Source: UBA1672 sp050633645 (GTDB taxonomy: Bacteria; Pseudomonadota; Alphaproteobacteria; Micavibrionales; Micavibrionaceae). From it: DNA of 64,000 nucleotides. Where the stretch lies: the NCBI GenBank assembly GCA_050633645.1, contig JBOEGX010000001.1:248001-312000 (forward strand). Direction: 5' to 3'. The position numbers were made by a program, and so were the translations under genes. A model generated the notes under the pieces. That model had not been told where the DNA came from. It saw nothing but the letters and a program-made list of their open reading frames with translations, and made no database searches. This document shows, piece by piece, positions 9,001-16,954 of this stretch (position 1 is the stretch's first letter; each line of letters opens with the position of its first letter).

Positions 9001-9514
9001 TGTGGAGCATGACATTGTTCAAAAGCATGCGGCGCGATATCAAATGGCTGGGGTTCTGCTTAAGAAACAGGAAAAAATGTCACAAAAAGGCAGTAAATAC
9101 GCGTTTTTGCAGCTTTCTGATCCGACAGGGATTTTTGAAGTTATGATTTTTTCCGAAACTTTGGCGGCTTCGCGGGAATATTTAGAGGCTGGGAATGCGT
9201 TGCTTATTACCATTGAGGCCGAGGTTAAGGAAGATCAGCTTCGGATGCTTGGGTCACGTATTCAACCCTTGGAAGAGGCACTTGAAGGGAAGATTCATGA
9301 AATTCAAATTCATTTGTCTTCTGGGGATAGTGCACCTAAGATCAAGCAATTCCTTGATATTGAAGGTAAAGGGCGTTCTAAGATTACTATTTTTGCACAT
9401 CTTGAGGATGAACGCATCGCGCAGATTGAAATGCCGGGCTATTGGTCATTAAGCGCGCAAGCCCGAAATGTTATTCGCGCAGAGAAAGGCGTGATTGAGA
9501 TATCCGAGCTTTAA
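6092..9514 (+). CDS. dnaE: DNA polymerase III alpha subunit
   Basis: The replicative polymerase of the chromosome. At 1140 residues it has the usual DnaE length. The N-terminal PHP domain begins with HLHLHSAYSL near residue 7; the catalytic palm carries the PDFDVDF motif near residue 397, with the GPGRGSGAGS block before it; the fingers region includes FGYGFNKSHAAAYA; and an OB-fold appears near residues 985-1060. The gene stands alone after a divergent small gene and is followed by the rpsB leader. No SD is visible at the ATG, which supports either a leaderless mRNA or a weakly initiated one. Function is secure from motifs. Confidence 0.97.
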   Translation: MDSNFIHLHLHSAYSLAEGAIKVKDLVKLCVKNKMPAVAVTDTNNMFGAMEFALDASKNGVQPILGCQISIEDGTQLVLLVQNDQGYKNLCKLISASYMGGEPQSDVCATVETLRNYSDGLICLSGGMKGAIAQNVLHGQMDKAEAEIKRLKDIYKDRLYIEIQRHNSSDENQSEDGIVDLAYKYDVPLVATNDCYFADRGAHEAHDALLCIAEGRYVSEEDRRKVTPEHYFKSAAEMVEVFKDLPEAVQNTVVIAQRCSYLLKPIAPILPPFQTESKLPEPEELDRQSKEGLQWRLEKFVFEGGMDDKKREEVAKPYWERLDFELKIINQMGFPGYFLICSDFIKWAKDHDIPVGPGRGSGAGSIIAWALKITDLDPLALGLLFERFLNPERVSMPDFDVDFCQDRRDEVIRYVQDRYGHDHVAQIITFGKLQARAVVRDVGRVLQMSYGQVDRIAKMIPNNPAAPMTLQEALDSDPDLRLEIKKDETQSRLIDIALQLEGLYRHASTHAAGVVIGDRPLDELVPLYRDSRSDMPVTQFNMKYVEQTGLVKFDFLGLKTMTVVQKSLNIISEETGKKIDALDIPLDDPKAYELMARGDTVGVFQLESAGMRDALKKVKPNRFEDIIALVSLYRPGPMDNIPKYIDVKEGREEADYMHPILKPYLEETYGIMIYQEQVMQAAQNLAGYSLGGADLLRRAMGKKIVEEMNTQRKMFVEGAKEHHKVSEKQSSQIFDQIAKFAGYGFNKSHAAAYALIAYWTAWLKANYPVEFMTASMTLDLGNTDKLSVFKQDLDKMEIELLIPDINESNPDFKVEGRAVRYALAALKGVGEDAMEKIVAERTANGKYAALEDFAKRLDPKTMNRRQFEQLICAGAFDSLNPNRAQMSVGADTVLRYAQSLQDERNSGQVSLFGGDDDAGLGMPDLPEMNNWDPLEKLAKEFGAVGFYLSAHPLDTRQAQFERMKIVPFSFVEHDIVQKHAARYQMAGVLLKKQEKMSQKGSKYAFLQLSDPTGIFEVMIFSETLAASREYLEAGNALLITIEAEVKEDQLRMLGSRIQPLEEALEGKIHEIQIHLSSGDSAPKIKQFLDIEGKGRSKITIFAHLEDERIAQIEMPGYWSLSAQARNVIRAEKGVIEISEL

Positions 9515-9526
9515 CGTTTATTTTCC

Positions 9527-9555
9527 TTGCATTCTTTGCGGTTACAAGTTAGAAA
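9527..9555 (+). promoter_or_regulatory. Candidate rpsB promoter
   Basis: TTGCAT at 9527-9532 and TAGAAA at 9550-9555 are separated by exactly 17 bases. It lies in the dnaE-rpsB gap, upstream of the structured leader. It was assigned by eye only. Confidence 0.35.
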
Positions 9556-9614
9556 GCCACAGTTTTAAATTCACATGCGGGATTTGGGACTTTGCCCATT
9601 ATAGGCATTGACCC

Positions 9615-9667
9615 TTCCGGTGTAGCAAATGTTTGCTATCACACGTTCCGCAGAGGTATAACCGGAA
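9615..9667 (+). promoter_or_regulatory. Nested stem-loop leader before rpsB, probable autoregulatory element
   Basis: A perfect outer stem pairs TTCCGGT (9615-9621) with ACCGGAA (9661-9667). Inside it, TAGCAA (9623-9628) and TTGCTA (9633-9638) form a second perfect stem with a four-base loop. The outer 3' arm runs into the purine-rich ribosome-binding site (about 9666-9672) of rpsB, so folding would hide it. Ribosomal protein S2 operons are known in several bacteria to be controlled by a leader bound by S2. That this is such a site is inference from position and structure. Confidence 0.55.
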
Positions 9668-9679
9668 AAGGATATAAAA

Positions 9680-10501
9680 ATGGCAATACCTGCATTCACT
9701 ATGCGTCAACTACTTGAAGCTGGCGTTCACTTTGGTCACCATACACGTCGTTGGAACCCACAAATGCGTCAGTACATCTTTGGTGTGCGTAATGGCGTTC
9801 ACATTCTTGATCTTCAGCAAACACAGCCCATGATGCAAACAGCGTTGACGGAGATCCGTAACATTGTTTCAAAAGGTGGCCGTATTCTTTTTGTTGGTAC
9901 AAAACGTCAGGCGCAAGAGGTTGTTAAAGAATCAGCCGAGCGTTGTGGTCAGTACTATGTTAATCACCGTTGGTTGGGTGGAATGTTGACCAACTGGAAT
10001 ACGATTACTCTTTCTATTAATCGTTTTCGTGATCTTGAGAAAATCCTTTCTAAGGAAGATCAGTCTGGTTACACGAAAAAAGAACTTCTTATGATGACGC
10101 GCGAGCGTGACAAACTTCAACTTTCTATTGGTGGTATTAAGGACATGGGCGGGCAGCCTGATGCGTTGTTCATTATTGATACAACAATGGAAGATATTGC
10201 AATTAAAGAAGCCAATAAGCTTGGCATTCCAGTGTTTGCGATTGTTGACAGTAATGCAAGTTACGAAGGCGTTGACTATGTTATTCCAGGTAATGACGAT
10301 TCATTACGTGCGATTGACCTTTACTGTGAGCTTGTAACGGGCGCAGTTATTGACGGCCTTCAAGCTGAGCTTGGATCAAAGGGCAAGGACTATGGCGCAG
10401 ATGTAAATGCGAAGGTTGAATTGCCAGAGGACAAAACGGAGGCAAAAAAAGAAGAGGCGGCCGTTCCTGCAGAAAAAGAAAAGAAAGCTGCATCGGCTTA
10501 A
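9680..10501 (+). CDS. rpsB: 30S ribosomal protein S2
   Basis: Small-subunit protein S2, needed for assembly of the 30S head region and docking of S1. The 273-residue sequence has the family opening LLEAGVHFGHHTRRWNPQM, then GVRNGVHILDLQQT, RWLGGMLTNW near residue 105, and DTTMEDIAIKEANKLGIPV with VDSNASYEGVDYVIPGNDD near residues 190-210. The C-terminal ~40 residues are an alanine/lysine/glutamate-rich tail beyond the conserved fold. The gene is followed by tsf, the universal partner in this operon, after a 59-base gap that contains a weak hairpin. Confidence 0.98.
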   Translation: MAIPAFTMRQLLEAGVHFGHHTRRWNPQMRQYIFGVRNGVHILDLQQTQPMMQTALTEIRNIVSKGGRILFVGTKRQAQEVVKESAERCGQYYVNHRWLGGMLTNWNTITLSINRFRDLEKILSKEDQSGYTKKELLMMTRERDKLQLSIGGIKDMGGQPDALFIIDTTMEDIAIKEANKLGIPVFAIVDSNASYEGVDYVIPGNDDSLRAIDLYCELVTGAVIDGLQAELGSKGKDYGADVNAKVELPEDKTEAKKEEAAVPAEKEKKAASA

Positions 10502-10507
10502 TTGCCG

Positions 10508-10524
10508 GTGCCTAGCACTTTTTT
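10508..10524 (+). terminator. Weak hairpin with T-run between rpsB and tsf
   Basis: GTGC (10508-10511) and GCAC (10515-10518) form a four-pair stem with a three-base loop, followed at once by six Ts. It is too short for a strong terminator; it may act as a partial attenuator lowering tsf expression relative to rpsB. Confidence 0.3.
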
Positions 10525-10560
10525 AATATGAAACTCAATAGATAAAAAGAGGATATGAAC

Positions 10561-11463
10561 ATGGCTGATATTACAGCATCTATGGTTAAAGAACTTCGTG
10601 AAAGCACTGGCGTTGGTATGATGGACGCAAAAAAAGCTTTGGTTGAAAATGATGGTGATATGGACGCGGCGGTTGACTGGCTTCGTGCAAAAGGTATGTC
10701 AAAGGCGGCTAAAAAATCTGGTCGTACGGCGGCAGAAGGTTTGGTTGCGGTTGTAACCAATGGTACGAAAGGTGCGGTTGTTGAGCTTAATGCAGAAACA
10801 GATTTCGTTGCCCGTAACGAAGCGTTCCAAGCAATGGTTCGTGATGTTGCAGCGCAAGCGGTTAATGTAGATACAGTTGAAGAGCTTGCATTGGCACAGA
10901 TTAATGGCAAAGCGGTTTCAGAAAATATCACAGACTTGATTGCTAAAATTGGTGAGAATATGGCGCTTCGCCGTATGGAATCATTTAGTGTTTCTAAGGG
11001 TGCTGTTGTTGGTTATGTACACGGTGCGTTAGCGGATGGCCTTGGTAAAATCGGTGTTTTGGTTGCGCTAGAATCTTCTGAGTCAGATGAAAAACTTCAA
11101 GAAATTGGTAAGCAGGTTGCGATGCATGTTGCGGCTGCAAACCCACAATTCCTTGATAAATCTGCGGTATCGCAAGATGTTCTTGATCGTGAGCGCTCTG
11201 TTTTGAAAGAGCAAGCGATTGAATCTGGTAAGCCAGCGGATATTGCCGAGAAAATGGTTGAAGGCCGTATTCGTAAGTTTTACGAAGAAATTTGCCTGAC
11301 TGAGCAAGCCTTTATCATGGATCCTGACCAAACGGTTGGGCAAGCGATTAAAGCGTCTGGTGATATCAAAATTACTGGTTTTGCACGTGTTCAGCTTGGT
11401 GAAGGTATTGAAAGAGAAGAAACTGATTTTGCTGCGGAAGTTGCTGCTGTAGCAAACGGCTGA
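10561..11463 (+). CDS. tsf: Elongation factor Ts
   Basis: Guanine-nucleotide exchange factor that regenerates EF-Tu-GTP. The 300-residue protein begins ADITASMVKELRESTGVGM with MDAKKAL (UBA-like N-terminal domain), then has the hallmark NAETDFVARNEAF near residue 80 and the dimerisation/core domain through FYEEICLTEQAFI. I placed the start at 10561 because AGAGG at 10548-10552 lies eight bases upstream; an ATG at 10555 is too close to the SD. Its order after rpsB and before pyrH and frr is the standard bacterial one. Confidence 0.97.
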   Translation: MADITASMVKELRESTGVGMMDAKKALVENDGDMDAAVDWLRAKGMSKAAKKSGRTAAEGLVAVVTNGTKGAVVELNAETDFVARNEAFQAMVRDVAAQAVNVDTVEELALAQINGKAVSENITDLIAKIGENMALRRMESFSVSKGAVVGYVHGALADGLGKIGVLVALESSESDEKLQEIGKQVAMHVAAANPQFLDKSAVSQDVLDRERSVLKEQAIESGKPADIAEKMVEGRIRKFYEEICLTEQAFIMDPDQTVGQAIKASGDIKITGFARVQLGEGIEREETDFAAEVAAVANG

Positions 11464-11486
11464 CATAATTTGTTATATTTATTTAC

Positions 11487-11578
11487 ACAGCCGCGTTGCT
11501 CTACGAAGCAAAGAATTCGCTTTGTTCGTGTAAAAATCAACGAACAACACCTTCGGTGTTGCTTCTGAGCGCGGCTGT
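11487..11578. repeat. Three-stem palindromic element between tsf and pyrH
   Basis: The ends ACAGCCGCG (11487-11495) and CGCGGCTGT (11570-11578) are perfect inverted repeats. They enclose two further stems: ACGAA plus CAAAG (11503-11513, one bulged G) pairing with CTTTGTTCGT (11520-11529), and CAACACC (11545-11551) pairing with GGTGTTG (11555-11561). The RNA would be a compact three-way fold. The sequence CTTTAT that follows is a poor U-tract, so a simple terminator is not the obvious reading. It could be a palindromic intergenic repeat, an RNA processing site or a small structured RNA. No second copy was noticed in this window. Confidence 0.6.
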
Positions 11579-11616
11579 CTTTATATTCAAAACTATACAT
11601 ATAAGAGAGTAAGGCC

Positions 11617-12372
11617 ATGGGCATGACAGCAAATGATGAAACCCCAAATATAACTGCCGCTTATCCCTATAAACGTATCATGTTGAAATTATCTGGTGAA
11701 GTTCTTATGGGGAATAAGGATTTTGGTTTGGATTCCGCAACGGTTTCTCGCGTTGCTATGGATATCAAAGAGGTTGTTGATCTTGGTATTGAGGTTTGTA
11801 TTGTTGTTGGCGGTGGCAACATATTCCGTGGTGTTTCTGTGGCGGCGGATGGTATGGATCGCACCACTGCAGATTATATGGGGATGCTTGGTGTTGTCAT
11901 GAATGCGTTGGCGCTTCAAAATACACTAGAGAATTTAGATGTTCAGGTTCGTGTACAATCTGCCATTCGCATGGATTCAATTTGTGAGCCTTATATTCGC
12001 CGTAAGGCCGTGCGCCATATGTCAAAGGGGCGCGTTGTTATATTTGCCGCAGGGACTGGCAACCCTTACTTCACAACAGATACAGCATCGGCGTTACGCG
12101 CGTCTGAGATGGATTGTGATGTTATAATGAAGGCCACAAAAGTAGATGGTGTTTATTCGGCTGATCCGAAAAAAGATCCGACGGCCGTTCATTACGACCG
12201 TGTCTCATATATTGATGTTTTGACAAAAGACCTTAAGGTTATGGACGCGACGGCTATTTCATTGGCGCGTGAAAACAATATTCCTATTGTTGTGTTTTCA
12301 GTTATGGAAGAGGGGAATTTTGCGCAAGTTGCACAATCTAAAGGCAAGTATACGATTGTTACGAACACATAA
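11617..12372 (+). CDS. pyrH: UMP kinase
   Basis: Hexameric bacterial UMP kinase that makes UDP for RNA, DNA and cell-envelope sugars. The 251-residue sequence has the amino-acid kinase fold signatures: KRIMLKLSGEVLMG near residue 20, VVGGGNIFRG near residue 65, FAAGTGNPYFTTDTASALRA near residue 145 and KATKVDGVYSADPKKDP near residue 173. A second ATG at 11623 has AAGG eight bases upstream and is an equally good start. The gene is followed 20 bases later by frr, with which it is probably co-transcribed. Confidence 0.97.
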   Translation: MGMTANDETPNITAAYPYKRIMLKLSGEVLMGNKDFGLDSATVSRVAMDIKEVVDLGIEVCIVVGGGNIFRGVSVAADGMDRTTADYMGMLGVVMNALALQNTLENLDVQVRVQSAIRMDSICEPYIRRKAVRHMSKGRVVIFAAGTGNPYFTTDTASALRASEMDCDVIMKATKVDGVYSADPKKDPTAVHYDRVSYIDVLTKDLKVMDATAISLARENNIPIVVFSVMEEGNFAQVAQSKGKYTIVTNT

Positions 12373-12392
12373 TAAAAAAGAGGGCTTAAGAT

Positions 12393-12947
12393 ATGTCATA
12401 TAATAAAAGTGATATTAGTCGCCGCATGGATGGCGCAGTGGACACGTTACATAAGGAGTTTACAGGTTTGCGTACAGGGCGTGCTTCTGCGAGCCTACTT
12501 GACCCTGTTATTGTTGATTTATATGGAAGCAAAATGCCGCTAAATCAAGTCGGCACGATTAGTGTTCCAGAAGCACGTATGTTAGTGGTTCAGGTTTGGG
12601 ATAAGTCAGCTATTAAATCTGTTGAAAAGGCCATTCGTGATTCTGGTCTGGGGCTTAACCCAATGCCTGATGGAAATAATATTCGTATTCCTATTCCTGA
12701 TTTAAATGAGGAACGGCGGCAAGAACTGACTAAAATAGCAGGAAAATATGCAGAAAGCGCTCGAATTGCTGTTCGTAATGTTCGCCGTGATGGTATTGAT
12801 GGTGTTAAAAAAATGGAAAAAGCAGGTGAGATAACAGAAGATGATCTGAAACGTTTGTCTGATGAAATTCAAAAACTCACTGATGAAGCGATTAAGAAAA
12901 TTGATTCTATGCTCGTGGATAAAGAAAAAGACATCATGACAGTTTAG
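12393..12947 (+). CDS. frr: Ribosome recycling factor
   Basis: RRF splits the post-termination ribosome with EF-G. Its 184 residues match the family length. Characteristic blocks are HKEFTGLRTGRASASLLDPV near residues 20-40, YGSKMPLNQVGTISVPEARM near residue 50, and PIPDLNEERRQELTKIAGKYAE near residue 105, followed by RNVRRDG. The gene lies between pyrH and uppS, with a six-base gap to uppS, the usual arrangement. Confidence 0.97.
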   Translation: MSYNKSDISRRMDGAVDTLHKEFTGLRTGRASASLLDPVIVDLYGSKMPLNQVGTISVPEARMLVVQVWDKSAIKSVEKAIRDSGLGLNPMPDGNNIRIPIPDLNEERRQELTKIAGKYAESARIAVRNVRRDGIDGVKKMEKAGEITEDDLKRLSDEIQKLTDEAIKKIDSMLVDKEKDIMTV

Positions 12948-12953
12948 GTTTTT

Positions 12954-13697
12954 ATGGATCATTCTTCCCATAATTTTGACGTTTCTTTGCCTCGCCATAT
13001 TGCCGTAATTATGGATGGTAATGGTCGTTGGGCGAAGAAAAGAGGACTTCCGCGCACATTGGGGCACAAAAAAGGTTCAGAAGCTGCGCGTGAAGTAGTC
13101 AAAAATGCGGCAGAGGCAGGTATTGAATATATTACATTATTCGGTTTTTCTTCTGAAAACTGGAGTCGTCCCAAAGATGAAATTCAAGAGCTTATGACGC
13201 TTCTTAAGCATTACTTGCGCTCACAAACCGCGGAATTTCATAAAAATAATGCACGACTATCTGTTATCGGTGATAGATCTGTTTTTGATAAGGATATTAT
13301 TGATCTTATCGTTAATGCAGAGAACCTTACCCATGAAAACACAGGTATTCATGTTATAATTGCTCTGAATTACGGTGGTCGAAATGATATTTTACAGGCG
13401 GCGTCTGCGCTTATTGATATGGCCTTAGAAACTGGGGAAAAGCCAAGTGAGGAGGCCTTGTTAGAGGGGTTTGATAATGCCCTTATGACGAAGGGAATTC
13501 CTGATCCTGATTTGCTGATCCGAACAAGCGGTGAGCAGCGCATTAGTAACTTTTTACTGTGGCAATGCGCATATGCCGAGATGTTCTTTACACCTACTTT
13601 GTGGCCTGATTTTGGAAAAGATGACCTAAGCAAAGCTTTGCAAGAATATGCCAATCGTGACCGCCGTTTTGGTGCGGTTAAACAATCGGAGGGCTGA
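12954..13697 (+). CDS. uppS: Undecaprenyl diphosphate synthase (cis-prenyltransferase)
   Basis: Condenses isopentenyl diphosphate units onto farnesyl diphosphate to make the C55 lipid carrier for peptidoglycan and LPS O-chains. The 247-residue protein has the catalytic MDGNGRWAKKRGLPR motif near residue 19, with the essential Asp, and the later ALNYGGRNDI and DLLIRTSGEQRISNFLLWQ motifs near residues 138 and 190. It is encoded between frr and cdsA in a run of genes for lipid precursors. Confidence 0.97.
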   Translation: MDHSSHNFDVSLPRHIAVIMDGNGRWAKKRGLPRTLGHKKGSEAAREVVKNAAEAGIEYITLFGFSSENWSRPKDEIQELMTLLKHYLRSQTAEFHKNNARLSVIGDRSVFDKDIIDLIVNAENLTHENTGIHVIIALNYGGRNDILQAASALIDMALETGEKPSEEALLEGFDNALMTKGIPDPDLLIRTSGEQRISNFLLWQCAYAEMFFTPTLWPDFGKDDLSKALQEYANRDRRFGAVKQSEG

Positions 13698-13700
13698 CAT

Positions 13701-14387
13701 ATGATCAGCTTACCTTCATCATTAGTGAAACGCATTTTATCGGCCGCGGTTATTGCGCCCTGTTTTCTGTATGTGATCATTAAAGGTGATTTGGTTTTGG
13801 CTGCCTGGCTTGGGCTTTCGTTTGGGCTATCTGTTTTTGAGTGGTATGGATTGTCTAAAAAGACACAGTTTTTTGTGCCAACATTGATTATGGGTATCGT
13901 TTATATGGCGTTGTCATATGGGAGCTTCATGGCGTTGCGGGAGGCTTATTCCATTAATGTTTTGTTGTTGTTTTTAGCTATGATCTGGGCAAGTGATATA
14001 GGTGCGTATTTCGTTGGGAAAACCGTTGGCGGCCCTAAACTTATTCAGAAAATAAGCCCTAATAAAACATGGTCAGGCTTTGCTGGTGCATTGTTTTTTC
14101 CTGCTTTGGTCGCTTTTATCTGGATTGCTGCTATTGGGTTTCATAAGGAATTTGATGGGAATTCTTTTTATATTATGTATCCTATGGCCATTATTATTGG
14201 CATTGTTACGGGGTGTGTTGGGCAGGCGGGGGACTTACTCGTTTCATTCGTAAAACGTCAGGCGGATGTTAAGGACACGGGAAGCCTTATCCCTGGTCAT
14301 GGCGGGTTATTGGATCGAATAGATTCAATGTTGCTGGGCGCACCTGTTTTCTTCATTCTTATTACGCTTTTATCCTATGTCTTCTAA
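13701..14387 (+). CDS. cdsA: Phosphatidate cytidylyltransferase (CDP-diacylglycerol synthase)
   Basis: Integral membrane enzyme that turns phosphatidate and CTP into CDP-diacylglycerol, the precursor of all phospholipids here. The 228-residue protein has about six hydrophobic segments and the complete family signature SFVKRQADVKD...LIPGHGGLLDRIDSM near residues 182-212, including the catalytic acidic residues. It starts three bases after the uppS stop and its end overlaps the dxr start by 11 bases, so the three are translationally close-coupled. It is a little shorter than the E. coli enzyme, as is common in alphaproteobacteria. Confidence 0.95.
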   Translation: MISLPSSLVKRILSAAVIAPCFLYVIIKGDLVLAAWLGLSFGLSVFEWYGLSKKTQFFVPTLIMGIVYMALSYGSFMALREAYSINVLLLFLAMIWASDIGAYFVGKTVGGPKLIQKISPNKTWSGFAGALFFPALVAFIWIAAIGFHKEFDGNSFYIMYPMAIIIGIVTGCVGQAGDLLVSFVKRQADVKDTGSLIPGHGGLLDRIDSMLLGAPVFFILITLLSYVF

Positions 14388-15549
14388 ACGTAAAATCAGC
14401 ATATATGGCGCGACTGGCTCTATTGGGCAGAGCAGTGCGGATGTTATTCTGGCTAATCCTGATTTATTTGATGTCCATGTTGTTACGGCGCACAATAATG
14501 TTGCGTTACTTGCGGAAACAGCCATTAAGCTTAACGCCGATATTGCGATTATAGGGAGTGCGGATAAAGAAGATGCGCTTATCTCTGCGTTGCATGGCCA
14601 TGATATTCGGGTTCTTTCGGGGGTGGCGGCGATTAATGAAAGCGCGCGCGCCAAAGTCGATTTGGTGATGGCGGCGATTATGGGATTTGCAGGTTTACGC
14701 CCAATTGTTAATGCTCTGCAAAATGGGGTTAATGTTGCGATTGCTAATAAAGAACCATTGGTTGCGGCGGGAGAGTATATTGTTCGTCTTGCAAAGAATA
14801 GTGGCGCGAAAGTACTTCCCGTTGATAGCGAGCATAACGCCGTGTTCCAGGTTTTTGAGAATCATAACAAAATATCCATTGATAAAATTATTCTGACCGC
14901 GTCAGGTGGCCCTTTCTTAGATAAAAGCCTTGCCGATGTTCAAAATGCAACGAAAGAGCAGGCCTTGAAACATCCTAATTGGGTGATGGGGCAGAAGATT
15001 TCCATTGATAGCGCAACGATGATGAATAAGGCGTTGGAAATTATTGAGGCGAAGTATTTGTTTGACCTTCCACCTGAAAAAATTGATGTGGTTATTCATC
15101 CTCAATCAGTCATTCATTCCATGGTGCAATATAATGACGGATCAGTTTTAAGCCAAATGGGTGCAAGCGATATGCGAACACCGATTGCTTACACGCTTGG
15201 CTGGCCTGCTCGTATTAATAGTGGCGGTGAGAAGCTTGATATTCATAGTTTGTCACAGCTCGATTTTAAGGTGGCTGATTTTGAACGATTTACGGCGTTG
15301 AAATATGCTTATAAATGTTTGGAAATAGGGCAGGGAGCTTGCATTACACTTAATGCGGCGAACGAGATTGCTGTGGCGCATTTTTTAGATGGCTCGATTA
15401 AATTTGGTAAGATTATGGATATAAATGCATATTCGATTGAAACCATTTACCCAAAAGTCGCGAATTATCCTTTGAAAACGCTTGAAGATGTTGAAAATAT
15501 GGATAACACTGTCAGGCTATTTGTAACCCAATATATTAAATCCCAATAA
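14377..15549 (+). CDS. dxr: 1-deoxy-D-xylulose 5-phosphate reductoisomerase
   Basis: Second step of the MEP isoprenoid pathway, converting DXP to MEP with NADPH. The 390-residue enzyme starts with the nucleotide-binding ISIYGATGSIGQSSADV (Rossmann fold). It has the IANKEPLVAAGE motif near residue 125 and the catalytic metal-site block LPVDSEHNAVFQ near residue 148, followed by LTASGGPF. The ispDF fusion at the right end of the window serves later steps of the same pathway. The start overlaps cdsA by 11 bases. Confidence 0.97.
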   Translation: MSSKRKISIYGATGSIGQSSADVILANPDLFDVHVVTAHNNVALLAETAIKLNADIAIIGSADKEDALISALHGHDIRVLSGVAAINESARAKVDLVMAAIMGFAGLRPIVNALQNGVNVAIANKEPLVAAGEYIVRLAKNSGAKVLPVDSEHNAVFQVFENHNKISIDKIILTASGGPFLDKSLADVQNATKEQALKHPNWVMGQKISIDSATMMNKALEIIEAKYLFDLPPEKIDVVIHPQSVIHSMVQYNDGSVLSQMGASDMRTPIAYTLGWPARINSGGEKLDIHSLSQLDFKVADFERFTALKYAYKCLEIGQGACITLNAANEIAVAHFLDGSIKFGKIMDINAYSIETIYPKVANYPLKTLEDVENMDNTVRLFVTQYIKSQ

Positions 15550-15562
15550 AGGACTGTTTCTT

Positions 15563-16954
15563 ATGGATCTTGGTAATCTTTTTCAAATGCTTGCACAAAA
15601 TATTTGGATATATGGCGGGTCTTTATTGCTCGTTTTAAGTGTCTTGGTGTTTGTTCATGAGTGGGGTCACTACATCATTGCACGCATGTGTGGTGTTCGT
15701 GTTGTTACTTTTTCCATTGGATTTGGGAAAGAGATTTTTGGCTATAATGACAAACATGGTACTCGTTGGAAATTTTCAATGATTCCTCTTGGTGGGTATG
15801 TCCAGCTTTTTGGTGATACTGATCCGGCAAGTGCTGGGCATTCCGATGAAATTGAGGATGGCGAAGATAAACGTGAGATGACGGCAGAGGAGCGTGATCA
15901 GGCATTATTCACCAAACCCGTTTGGAAACGCTCTGCTGTTGTTTTTGCGGGGCCTGCAATTAATTTCATTTTTGCGGTTATGCTGCTGGCTGGTTTGTAT
16001 TATGTGAAGGGTAAGCCTGTTACACTGCCAGTTGCTGACGCCGTTGCCGTTGGTTCGGCGGCGGAGAGGTATGGGTTTCTTCCGCGCGATATTATTATTT
16101 CGATTGATGGGAAGTCTATACAGGATTTTTCAGACATTAAAAGAGAAGTTCTGGTTGCATTGGATCAGGAAAGACGTTTCGTTGTTCAGCGTGGGGATGA
16201 AAACATAGAAATTTACGCTATGGCGGAACGTGTTGAGACTGAGGATAAGTTTGGCTTTAAGAGCTCTGCTGGCCGCCTTGGAATTATGAGTGTTGAGAAC
16301 GGGCTTCTCGTTGATACAATCAGTCAAATCAATGGTGTTTCTTACGAAGATAGCAATGAGAAAATTGAGGTCTTAAGGAACTTAATGGGGACGACCTTTG
16401 AAGTCCTTTTGGGCGATCCATCAGATAAAAACAAGCCACTTTATATTAGCCCTGTTGAAGAACATAATGATGGCTTAGGCAGTGAAGCTGATATTTTAAA
16501 AGAGGTTCTTTTTATCTCTCCGGTTAAAGAAAAAGTATTCATCTCTCATACATTGATGACCGCATTACAGAGCGCTATGCGAGAGACTTATGTTATGACG
16601 CGTAGCTCTATTGAAGCGTTGTGGCAGATGGTCGTTGGGGTGCGTAGCACTTCTGAGCTTGGAGGTATTGTGCGTATTGGTGCGATTTCTGGTGAAATGG
16701 CGCAGCAAGGTATTGTTCCGCTTATTATGCTCACCGCGTTATTGTCGATCAATCTGGGATTTATCAATCTTCTTCCTATACCTATGTTGGATGGTGGGCA
16801 TCTTATGTTCTACAGCTTTGAATCGATATTGGGACGCCCCGTTTCAGAACAAATGCAAGAATACGCGTTCCGCGCAGGATTTGTGTTTTTGATTGGTATT
16901 ATGGCTTTTGCCAATCTTAATGACCTGTATCAAATCTTGAATTTGGGTGGGTAA
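15563..16954 (+). CDS. rseP: RseP-type site-2 zinc metalloprotease, first of two tandem copies
   Basis: Intramembrane protease of the RseP/S2P family, which in other bacteria cleaves anti-sigma factors and signal-peptide remnants in the inner membrane. It has the active-site motif HEWGH near residue 30, a GFG...GGYVQLFGD block, a PDZ domain near residues 150-220, and the second metal-ligand motif NLLPIPMLDGGH near residue 402. At 463 residues it is about 80 longer than the usual alphaproteobacterial enzyme; the extra part is a region of about 100 residues after the PDZ domain with no motif I recognise. All catalytic residues are present. Its stop shares a base with the start of the second copy. 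Confidence 0.92.
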   Translation: MDLGNLFQMLAQNIWIYGGSLLLVLSVLVFVHEWGHYIIARMCGVRVVTFSIGFGKEIFGYNDKHGTRWKFSMIPLGGYVQLFGDTDPASAGHSDEIEDGEDKREMTAEERDQALFTKPVWKRSAVVFAGPAINFIFAVMLLAGLYYVKGKPVTLPVADAVAVGSAAERYGFLPRDIIISIDGKSIQDFSDIKREVLVALDQERRFVVQRGDENIEIYAMAERVETEDKFGFKSSAGRLGIMSVENGLLVDTISQINGVSYEDSNEKIEVLRNLMGTTFEVLLGDPSDKNKPLYISPVEEHNDGLGSEADILKEVLFISPVKEKVFISHTLMTALQSAMRETYVMTRSSIEALWQMVVGVRSTSELGGIVRIGAISGEMAQQGIVPLIMLTALLSINLGFINLLPIPMLDGGHLMFYSFESILGRPVSEQMQEYAFRAGFVFLIGIMAFANLNDLYQILNLGG

